64,000 nucleotides of DNA from Rachycentron canadum (lineage: Eukaryota; Chordata; Actinopteri; Carangiformes; Rachycentridae). A program made the position numbers and the translations under genes. The notes beneath the pieces are model-generated. The model was not told the DNA's origin. It ran no database searches and saw only the letters and a list, made by a program, of their open reading frames with translations. Position 1 is the first letter of the stretch; every line of letters starts with the position of its first letter. Positions 51,099-63,000 of this stretch are shown here, piece by piece. The stretch is from NCBI GenBank assembly GCA_038496675.1, contig CM076649.1, positions 18,158,337 to 18,222,336 of the forward strand, in the 5' to 3' direction.

Positions 51099-54000
51099 CT
51101 GCAACCAAAACCAGCAGAGCAGCTCGTGAAGAACCAGAAATGCCCCAGCGATCAAAAGAAGAAAACCTGCTCTCTGCTGTGCTAGCCTCTAAATTTCTGA
51201 CAAGTCATCATAAATCAAAAGCCAACTGTGAATTTTTTTCTATATCTACATTATTACTTTCTTTCAACAGGAGAGGCTATTTAAGTATCCAGAGAAGATA
51301 AAGTTCGTATCACATCAGAGAGGAGAGTGGCAAACTGAGCTGCCTCACAATTTTGCACAGCAGCAGGATGGAAGCACGGTACTGCTTTATATGCTGTGGC
51401 GCTGTGCAGCCAGTCAACAAGGAATAATAACCCAATGGCAGAGATGGATGACACCAAGCATGCATTTCTAAAAAGGTTGCTTTTCTCGCACTCAAAATAA
51501 GTCTATTACACATGGTTGGAGAGGGATGCAACCAAGCCAAATTAAATGCTCTCTCTGAATTATCAAATTCTCACTTAAGCTTTATTTATAAAGGGAACAG
51601 TGTGAAGAAGGAAAGACAACAGTAAACTCACTGAATTTGTGGATGTGGATGGGTTCACTGGCCACACCTTCGCCGCCCTCACTTGTGGCCTTGATCTGAA
51701 TGAGATAGTTGTCATTGGTGGAGAGGCTGAGTTCCGCAGTGGTTTTGTTGGTCAAGATGGTGTTGATGTCATTGTAGCGATGTCTCTTCAGCAGCACCTG
51801 AGGCGGCAGAGCAATAAGCTAATGCAAAAAATGTCATACTAGATTCTGGAGACAAATCAGAGCGAACTGGGACCTACCAAATATCCAGTGACCTTTGACT
51901 CCGTCTCCATGGCTACTACGGGATCCCAGTGCAACGTGAGCGTTGAGCCAATCATGGTCCATTGTATATTGAGCGGAGCCCGATCTGGAGCTAGAAAAAA
52001 AAAAAAAAAAAAAAACAGATGTAAAGATATGATGTAGTGCAGGATATCTGGCTGCTGTTGGATCACATGTGTTACAGTAATTTATTTATGTTTTGTATAG
52101 TAGCTCCCCTTGGAAAGATTTTGACATTAAAAAAATCATCGTATCAGTCTGAATAATAAATTGTGGCTGCAGCAGAGCACCGCAGCAATTCAGATGAGTG
52201 AATTCTACGGTGGCCCTGAGAGCTCATTGTGCTGCAACTTGCAAAACAGATGTAAATGAAAAAAAAAAAAAAACATCTTCAAGAGCACAGGTGCAGCACG
52301 TAGAAACAAGCGTGATAAAGGAAGGAGAGGCAGTCATATACAGAAAATACGCTGCGAAACAAATGTAGTCATAAAGAACTAAACAAAAATGAGTTGCAGA
52401 ACAGCAGAAATTTAGTCCAACTGCATCCCCTCTTTGGTTCCTGTCATCTCTCCACCATTGTTACCTAATAAATAAAAAATTGAATTTTATAAATGTTGCA
52501 GATGTTTTTTTTCCCCCCCAATTGTTAGGTTGTGTTTCTTCATTTGCATGTGTTTATTTGCGTTTGTTTTTTGTAAGCTGCAGTGGATTGAGCTCTATGG
52601 GCCATCACTGAATTTTCACTATATTTTCACTAAACAAAACTGTGGCGTTGATCACTGTATGGTCACTGGCAGCAAATCTCTGGCCACAGGAAATGAAACA
52701 GAGATACAGCCAGGGGAAGCTGAACCTTAATCCTTTTGGTGTCATGAAACACGAGCATCCCGTAGTTATTTTTTCTCTTATTTCAGAATGTCTGAGGGCT
52801 GCAACCCCAACGTTTTGCGCCACTTGTCTAGTTTAGCTTTAACATCACTTGTCCATTTTAAATACCTGAATTGTCACTGCCACTACATTTCACTGAGCCC
52901 ACTTTTTTTTTTTCGTCTTTGTTTCCGAGGCAAACTGAAAGCTCTCTTGTCAAATTAAATTTTATGAGCTGAGACAACGAAGCTGAAGAAATGCTACGCT
53001 TATCACGTTGAGGACGATACGACGTCATTCGAGAGGGTCTGACATGGTTCATGAACGAGGACCATTTAAAAATGATTTCAATGCCCATGGGGGACCGACT
53101 CACGTGGTTTCTTTGTGGTGGTGTTGATGGGCGCTGACTGCGGCCCAGGGCCAGCTGTATTGAAAGCAGCCACAGAGAGGTAGTACACTGTGTTCGCTTT
53201 CAGCCCTGTGATGTTAACCAGTGTGTAGTTTCCAGATATGCGCACTTTGCCAATAGTGTCAGGCTTGGTGTCGTCTTCCCAGTACACAACCTGTTTGGGA
53301 GGGAAAGAAAAAAATCATGAACACAGCCGGATTCTAGTGGTGCATTTCACTGCATTATTGAAATTCAGATTCCATCATGAAATCTGAAATGCTGTTTGTA
53401 TTACAGAAGGGGGAGGAGGGAGCGATGATGATGAATACATTTTTCAAGAGTGGAGTCTCAATTACTGATGCACATCCTCTCAACCACCCCGGTCATATAA
53501 ACAGGACATTTGTGGGTCATATGATAACTGACCTAGGAAAGAAAGATTCATGGCTGTTGCCTGTTCTGTTTATGAAAAACAACCTCAGCTCTTATTTCTG
53601 TCTGAGGAAACTGGATATTAAAAACTGAAGAGGTTATGGATGTTACAAATATTTCAAAATGCTTTATCTGCACTAACAAATCACCACTTTCTTTAGCAGA
53701 GCAGAATTCTGCCTTGTGTAAAACAAGACGCAGAACTTGCTTTTCTTCAGGCTATTAGCCTCCAATTAAGGGTGCAGGTGAGGCCATATTTGATAAAGCA
53801 AACTAACTAATTTGCCACTTGCTTTGGGTCATCTTCAATATTCATGTGTCTGGTATTAAGTGACATAAGAGTTAAGTCGCTAAATATTTTAATAGGAATG
53901 TGAAGTCTGCCCTCAGGGAGACTCCTGCTCATCCATCTCCCATAAATTATTGTATTTCAAATTTGTTATCAATTAAAGCGTTGTATGATTCGTACCAGGA

Positions 54001-57000
54001 TTCAGTTTGCAGTAATGTAATCTTTGGAGCAGTAATAAGTTATTACATTAAACATGAAACTGGATTTGCAATCCTAACAACATCTAATTAAAGGGGCTGA
54101 GTGTCACACATGTGCAGCCCACAGCTCCGGACCTATAGTGTTGGTGGCCTATTGAGATTCAGCAGCTTAAATCCACTTCAGAACCACGTTTGGAGAAATG
54201 AGCTCTGCTCTGAAAGGACAATGTGGCCAGTGCTATGGCAACTGGAGAGCTTTGTGCCGAGGGCCAGAGGTGACAGATATTGAAAGAGCACAGTTGGGGG
54301 AAAAACAGCAAAGCCCTCTTTGCATTCTTGAATGGATGAGGCATTTTATTTTCCTCTAGTGGGTTTGCTGTTGGTGCGCCAAAAGTGTTGAGGTCATTTC
54401 ATGATATTATGCTTAAAAACAAAATCTCTGCGGAGATACATGAGGTGGAATATTACAAGTTGAAAAAAAAGAGAAAAACTAATTTGAAAAGCAATGAAAG
54501 CATGATTACGGGCTGATAAACAAGCCACACGGAAAGGCTAAATTATCATGTTATTTAAAAAAAATAAAATAAAATAAGAATGATTTTGTAGTGAGTCATA
54601 ACGTACCTCATATCCAAGCACTCTTTCAGCGAGGGCAGGGAGAGCTTCCCATATCACTTCAATTTGTGCAGCAGACACACTTCTAGCTCTAACCCTCTTA
54701 GGAGCCACACTGGGGACTGCAGAAATAGAGCGCTGGTGAGAATCTCACAAACTCATCCAACACCATCAGACACACTAATAGCAATAAGAGCAAAGGCACT
54801 GAACAGACCTGTAGTTTCACTGAAAAGCTATTTCCCCGCTCTCTTTTAATGGGATCTGTGACTGACATAAGGGAAGACTATCTGCCCAGCAAATTCAATT
54901 AACAGGATACCTCCCTGACAGCACGGTGTGGGAAGTGTCTGCTAGGATTTCCTGTAATCTACCAGCATGATAACTAATATCAAGTTGACGTTCCCAGCTA
55001 GAGAGGGGAGGGAAATAACAGCACTGGAACTAAAGAACCCATTTCATCATTACTATTCAAGGTCACAGTCGTAAGGAGAGATATTAGCGCTTATTTAGGC
55101 ATCACTCTGTGTTGCTGGGCTGTGAAGTCTGTACTGTACCTTCCTCTGCTGAATACACGGTGGCAATCGAGCTGAACGGACCCTCCCCTCGGTTGTTGTA
55201 TGCCCCCACTTTGACATCAAACGGAGAGAAGGGTGGGATGGTGTCGTTGCGGAAGACGTAACGTGCCACACCAGTTGTAGAGATGACCGCTCGCGTCCAC
55301 GTGACCGTGCCCACTGGCCTGAAGGCGATGATGTAGCCGAAGCCCTCTCCGTTCTGCAGTTCCTCGGGCACAGGCTGGGAGCGAAACACAAAACTATAGT
55401 GATATTAAAACGCATACAGACAAAGGCACAGACTGGCCCGTTTCTGCACTGTACCTCCACGAGGGCTTCTGTGATTAGTCACAGCCTCTTTCTTCAGGCC
55501 GTCAACACCCAGAACACTCCACAATCACCTTTTACCTTATCTTTTCCTCATGCAACGCTATGTAATTGTGGCTAAAGTGCAAAACTCTTCTAAGGAGTGC
55601 TCTCTGTCCCTGCTTTTGGAGGGAGAAATGGCTCTTGGAGGCTGAGCCAGAGGAGAGGTGTCTGGCTCTAATGTGGGTCATAAAATCGCTCCGTTCAATT
55701 CTGCACAATTAAGCAAAACCATTACGCTGCGATGGAGAGAACAGTAAAATGTGACAGATGACTTACCTCCCATGTTATCACTAATTCAGACTTTGTGCCG
55801 CCTCCACCTCCAACATCAGTGGGAGCTGTATCAGGGACTGAGAGGTAAAGCCCAGAGGGGAGCAATTAGAACACAGTTTACAAAGCTCAATGACAAGCCT
55901 CAACTGTACTTGTAGCCTCATGACAAGGCTGCCTGCTGCAGATACTGTCTTCTATTTTACACCCCACAAATCCCTCACTGTGTGCAAACACAAACATTTC
56001 ATAGAATTGTGAATTACTGATATTGCCCAGATGTCACTGTACATAAACCTCAAGCCAAGATTTGTAATTTTTGCAAATGACATTCGACTCAACCCACTCC
56101 ATCCTTGTTCCCATCACACTGTGCACCGCAGTGTGATGGCAAAGCTGAAAGTGTAGGTGGAGGAGCAGTTGTGCACATCTTTATAGTATCCTTTAGCAAG
56201 TGAAGCATCACATTTAATGTGTCATATCAGCAAATGGTTAAAGCAGCCTTTATGTGTGATGCCTGTGTGTGGTTGCCTGGCAGGGCTGAATCCTGGGAAC
56301 TAGGATCCTGGTATCTCTCCAGGATTCTTGCCTACATCTGCTCCTGTTAAAAAATACTTGCAGGAACCTGGGACTTTATGTGTGTATAAATCTGTGTGTT
56401 TGTGTATTGAAGATTACATAACTGGCTTACGAAAACAGCAAACCTTACTAACCTTAGTGTGTTATAGCAGTAGCTGTATTCTTACCTTGAATATTCAGAT
56501 AATAATCACACTCTCACTCTACCCAAAGTGATTTGACACAAGTGAGCGACAAAGCCACTCTGATGAAAAATATAGCCGTTTAAGTTACATAAGCTGCACA
56601 CGGAACAATGACTGAAAATCAGGATTCAATGCACACTGCAAGTGTAAAAGCCGCAGTTTGCATTGCTTTGGTTGTGGAAAATCACACACGCAGACCACTC
56701 CAACATTCACAGAACCTTTTGCATATGTTAAATTTCACTTTTCATTATGATTTCTGATTATCTACAGTTTGAAATTTCCATTAAAATGCAGACCTAATGT
56801 TCTGTTGGTTTTGGTCCATGTGATTTTCTCCAATTCCTCCAAATTGAGAAAGATGCAGTGTGTATTTACACATCTGAAACAGCACAGGTTCACCATTTGA
56901 TTAATTATTTAAATCTGCTGGCAAGCGAACAGAACCAGTCAGTATCTAACATGGATTCACCTTCAGCGTAAGGACAGGTAAGTCTTTACACAGAAATTCC

Positions 57001-60000
57001 AGCCAAAGTTTTCCAGTGAAACCATTAAGGAGCTATTTGTAAGTTTTGCTATTGCTACATATATAACCTTAGAATTAACAGATGTTTATATAGTCTCGAA
57101 ATGTTCATCAATCAATCAAACCATGTTCCTTTACTCATCGAGAGCTGTCTTCTCCAGAGGTGGAAAGCAACCGTTTTGTTTTTCTTTTCTTCTACTAAAG
57201 TTAGTGTGCCAACCAGTTAGCCCCAGCCCAGTTGACTCATCATTTTCTGATACCAAGTCAGTGTGGTATTAAGTTTGCCATGAGGAAGTAGCTCTGCTCA
57301 AAGGGCGTATTATAATCACTTGTCTTGTAAATGCAATGCTTGCTGAAGCTCTCTGCAAGACTGCCAAGTAAACAGCTGTTACTGTTAATACAGCAATAGC
57401 AAAACTTACCTGGGCAGAAAATTCATCACAGAAAATCATCCTTACGGTTTATGTATTTGTATGTAGTGCTGTAGAGTTGAGTTTTACATACTGGTATCTT
57501 CTGTCCTGGTCTTGGTCGAGGCCGGGCTGGGCTCCCCCAGGCCTACAGTATTGCGGGCCACCACCCTAAACTCGTACTCTACCCAGGCATTCAGACCCAC
57601 TACTGTGGCTGTCAGCATATTCCCATTGACCACTTCTGGCACTGCAATGTGGAAATGAGACCCATAGAAAATCAGGCTACTGCACAAGTGGACTCAAATT
57701 GAATGATCAATAAATAAATACCTACACACGGACCACATGAATATTACAAGGAGGACATTGGGGGTGTTTTTCGTTCTACCTGTGTCAACAGCCTGCCAGC
57801 CGACAGTAAAAGGTGTGCGGGCCTGGATGATGTAGCCAGTGATGGGGCTGCCGTTGTCTCTTCCGGGAGTCCAGGAAAGCTGTGCCGTGCTGTCAGTGAT
57901 CTCCTCCACTGATACTTTGTCTGGAGGACCTGGAGGACCTAAATCAATCGAGCAACGAAGAGGGTGAACATGATGTGGTGATCACCCACTCCAAGAAGGC
58001 CCTCACTAATCTCATGTTACATATCAAGGCCATCACACGCCCTTTAATTAGGGGCTACGCCCTTGTTGTGTGCAAACAGGGATTTCATTCACTGTGTGTG
58101 TGAGATGTGCAGTGAAAAGATGATGATCATTTGATCAGATGGGATCATTTTTGAGAAAAGAAAAAAAGGGGTTAGAGGGGGGAGGAGTCACCAGTGATTA
58201 GAATAGAATAAAAACAATGCACAGCGAGAGAGAAAGGAGCAATTGTTTGTGCCTGTTTTACTCAGTCTGGCTTTACCATGTTGTTTGCTCTGCTGCTCCA
58301 TTATTCAGATGCTTTCCATGATATTTTGCCGATGTGTAAATGAGCCAATTATAGTCATTTTCTGTGATAAACATTGCCTTCTCAAAGCACCTGGGACAGC
58401 TATTACAGTTTGTTAAGGGCATGAATACCAATGTAAATCACCAGAGATTAGCCTGCACACTGAGCCAGATATGCCAAGCACATATCAACGACGCTAGCTC
58501 AGCTGAGCCCAAAGTCACACATGCCAGTGAGTGTGTGCCAATTTTTGAATTTCAGCAACATATATATTGTAAACAGAAGATGACATAACTCTGACTGGGT
58601 TTGCGTTTCCCTCACTATGTATTCACTAGTAGCCTGAGAGATTTTGCACATTTTTCTCTTACTCTTTGAACACTTTCACAGATGCTTCATTGTCACAGCA
58701 TTATACAGTAAATATCACTAGGTATTCATACACTGGGGTACAGAAACAAGTCTGAATTAAATTTGTTCTCTTACCTTTGACAACCAAGATTGCAGAGGTG
58801 GACAGGCTCTCCACATCAGTCTCAATAACACAGACATACTTCCCTCCATGGTTCAGCTGGATGTTACGAATCATCAGATCCCCTGATATGCTCTAGAGGA
58901 GAAAATTATTGTTGGAAAGAGAATACAGCTGAGTAAGAGATGTAGTTTCGTTTCATCACTAAGCTTTTGGCTCTGGGATGTTTGAACATTTTTAATGCTT
59001 TGCACAATCGCATCGTCTCCAGGCCACTGATTTTTGCATCTCTTCAAACACCAACAACAGACATGGCAGATGTACTTTGCACAAATATCGCTATTGGCTG
59101 TCCTTCAGGCGCTACCCAACAAACCAGCCACCCCCACCACCCCCGCCCCCCCCCACAAACAACCCACCCCCCACAAACAGCTACCAGCTATACACAGGAC
59201 ACCCAAAACAAACACAGTCTAGTTAATTGGCAAGACAATCCTAATTATTCTGTAATTACATAAGCTCAAGCAAGTATAGAGAGAATAACTCCCAGCGTAA
59301 AGAGTAAATATTATTTTACACAAGCTGCGTGCAAGTGGTGGCCATGAGGGAGCAGAACAAAACATCACAACAAATACTGTTATCTGTCTCATCTGTGTAG
59401 GGACAGTTGTTTTATTTGTGGTTGAATGAAGGACAATTTTTTTTTAAAGGATAAGACTGGTGATGCTCCACTATTGCTATATACTTCTATATTTTTTTCT
59501 TCAGATGAGAAAAAAATCCCTCACAAACAATAAAGTTTGTCCCTCAGTTTACAACATATTCCCTACCCTGTCTGAGGCACTCAGCCCCAAGCCAGTCGTT
59601 TCCTACTGAAGACATACATTTTTAAAAGCAAATAACAAATACAGTAGTTCAATCAGAGTTTAATTTTTAAAAAGGGAATAAACAGTTAATTGGCAGGGGA
59701 CTATTTTCTGCTGTGGATTAACACACATTTGGCATGCTAGTATATACAGCACATAGGAGGCATTGACTCAAAATAAACTACAGCGCCCATGTTCGTTGTA
59801 ATGAAGGAACGTGTCATCTAGTGAAACTGTGTGACTCACTCATGTTTTTTAAAATAGGTTTTGGACAACAACAGTGCTCTGTGACACAGAAGAACAAGCT
59901 ACGTCAAGCTTTGGACGCAAAGACAATAATTGCCTGTCCACGCTGTGCAATTTTAGGCCGTCCCAGACGAAACATGGTCATACTTCCAACATGGTGGTCC

Positions 60001-63000
60001 GAAATCGTACGGATAATTTCAGGGTTTGGTGACCATAGACAGCTTGTGGAAAAATTCTCTGCCTGAAATTTGGACCCAATTCTCACAGTGAGAAGGATTG
60101 TACCCATCCACATATTCTGCCCATGTACTATAAATACTACCCTGGATCTTAACATTGTATTTTGCTGCATGAGAACATGAGCTTTAATTGCAGTACAATT
60201 AACTAAGCATTCATCAAACAATCTGAAATTTGGCGCAGATTGCAACAAAGATATTATTAGACCCATGTTGCAGTGTGACATGTACTGAACCTGTCAGACT
60301 GCTTCAGGGAGATCAATTCTTTAGTTTAGTTTTTGTCTTCTGGTTGAATTATTTGACTAGAAGAAAATGATAGAATATCACCAGTTTTATCCTTTAAAAT
60401 GACATATGTATGCCAAAGAAAAAAGCTATTTAAACGCTGTATTAAAATATTTGTTCAAACACCATTATTCTCCTCTCATTTTGACTGTGCATAAGGATCT
60501 ACCTCCTGAAAGTCACCGCCTTAAATCCTCTGTCACTAAGCATGTCAGCCTGTGAAAAGGAGTGTGTTGATTTAGAAACAAGTCTCCTGGGGGTAAGACT
60601 TGCCGCAGTCATAGCAGATTTCATCACCCCCAGCGGCTTGTGATCATAGCTTCACTCTGCAGCGGCTGGACATGAACGCCCGTGGATCTCCACCTCTCTG
60701 AAGCGCCTGACATAGCAGAGCTGAGCTGAATGGCACTTCTCTGCGGCCATGGGCTAAAGAGACTAACTCTCTTGCTATCCTTTCTTTTCCCCCCTCCCTT
60801 TCATCTCCTCTCCTTCCACCTGACAGTTTTTGCTCGCTGCTCGCCACGTCTGATTTTCTCTCCGGTGTCAGCCGCCACCTGGCCGACCTGAGAGCTTGCA
60901 TTCGAAAGCAAGGCGTCCTGCCTTGGCAGGAAGGAAGTGATGAGGCATATTTGCCTTAATTATGTTAATTCATTCATCAGAAGCTGTTGATCAGGGGGGT
61001 GGTAATCTCTCTGGACAGGGGAAACAGATTCTGTGAAAACCATATCTCATTTTATGCCTACACACAGTTCAATGTCATTAGTAATTGCCTTTTGCATTCA
61101 TGAAGATATGAATTTGGCATGTCCACAACACTATGAGTGCATTCAGATACGATGCCAACCTTTAACACGTGAATCGCAGTGATTAGACTGCTGACCTTGG
61201 ATGATAAATTATACTATAAAAAGCAAAAAAGATTGTGTCAAGCAATTTTATACTGACAAGCTCCGAACAATTAGCTTTGCCCTTCCTCAAAAGGAACAAA
61301 TATTCAACAAAGAGTCATCACTTATCATTATTTCAAGACATAAGGATTTCAAATGAACATTTACTTGTGCCAGGCCTGCCCTTGGTGAATGCCAGCCAGC
61401 TCATTACTTAATTATTTTGAGGCTCAAGATTCATAAATAGGTATGCAAATTCAATTATGGAAGAGGGAGATGATAAGAAAATGTTCTCCCTTGAGGTATG
61501 GGAATTAGAGGCTGAAGGGATGAAAAGTATAAAGACTTCATTAATGAGGACCCTCTGTATGACTGAAATGGCATTTCGCTAATATATTTTTAGAAGTGTT
61601 ACACATGGCAGCTCACATAGCCAATTCAAAAGGTAAGGATCCCGATTACTGACCTGATAGTGCCATTCATTGAGGGTTTTACAGCGTATGAATGAATGAG
61701 TGTAAGTGATTCTTAATAGATATCGCTTGTATTTTTGATATGCTGTCTGCCGCTGACCACAGGGAAACTTTCAAATGGATGAGTCATAAATTTTCCTGCT
61801 TGGGTATTATTGGTGTCTAAGAAGCCCTCGGCAGGGCAGTAGAGCATACCCTTGCACACCACACAGTATGTCCCAATTAATCCCAGAACACCCAGAAAGT
61901 AGTTGAGTTTAATGCTTGAGATGACTCACCCCGCCCACTCTTTCAAAATGATTGCTGTCTCGCTGGAAGTCGATGAGCTGGCCGTTGAATGCCCACGAGA
62001 AAGAGACATCCAGAGCTGGATCGCAGGCAATCTGGCAGGGTAACACGATGCTCTCGCCAACAATAATCTCCATGTTAGTAGGCCTCATGGTGATTCTGGT
62101 GGGCTCTGGCCAGACAACAGACGACATTGCATGCATGTTAATATCTCTGCCACGGGAACCTTTAACACCTCCGTGACCTCTGCAACTGCCACCTCACTCC
62201 AATTCATGGCTAAATCAAGCTATCGTCATTAAATTACCCATGGATGTGTGCTTTTCCTGATTTTTAACAAGCACTTAAATTCCAAGCCTGTCCATTAGCA
62301 AAATTTAATGACATCTCCGCTTTGCACTTTATGTTCCAGGATCAATTTGGAAAAAAACATTTGAAACAGGATTATAGAGATGGGAGCACATTCCCACTGG
62401 TGATTGTGGTGGATTTGAGGCCTCTCTCGATGTATATGAAAGGTCACAGTAATTAAATTCTATGACATTAAATGGTTCAGCTGTCAGTGTATAAGAAGAA
62501 TAGAAGCTAATGAGAAAACTAAGTCAGGTGGCTACGCACACAACAGATTAAACCGGAGGACTACATGAATATGTTATGTTGCTGCATTCATAAATAATGA
62601 CCTTTAACTAAATCACTAATGCTTTGTTGCTTGCTATTGCTAACTGCTATTTTGCATAATGTACACCAGCCATATTAATTTGACTATAAACTTGGTTGTT
62701 AATCTTACAAACTTGCATATTAAACAATATAAATCAGGCAATGCTCAAGCAATACACCAATAAGTTTTAACTTCATTTTGAGAGAACTAAAAGGGAATTT
62801 GACCATTTCCCAGTTTCCAGCCTTTGTGCTAAACTACGTCAGCCTTCTGACCAATGTTGCCAGCTAATTTCAATGGATCATGATCAAATAACATATTTGT
62901 GACATTATTTTGTTGTGTTTGCATTCTGCTTAGTGTCAGATGGTGTCAGACCATTATATCTTTAAAGCTGGTTTAATTTACATCTTTTCCTGTTTCTGTT

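Noticed and set aside
51014..51301. 95-codon open frame, plus strand
   Set aside because: It is antisense to the contactin last exon and its intron; the minus strand has the phase-consistent exon.
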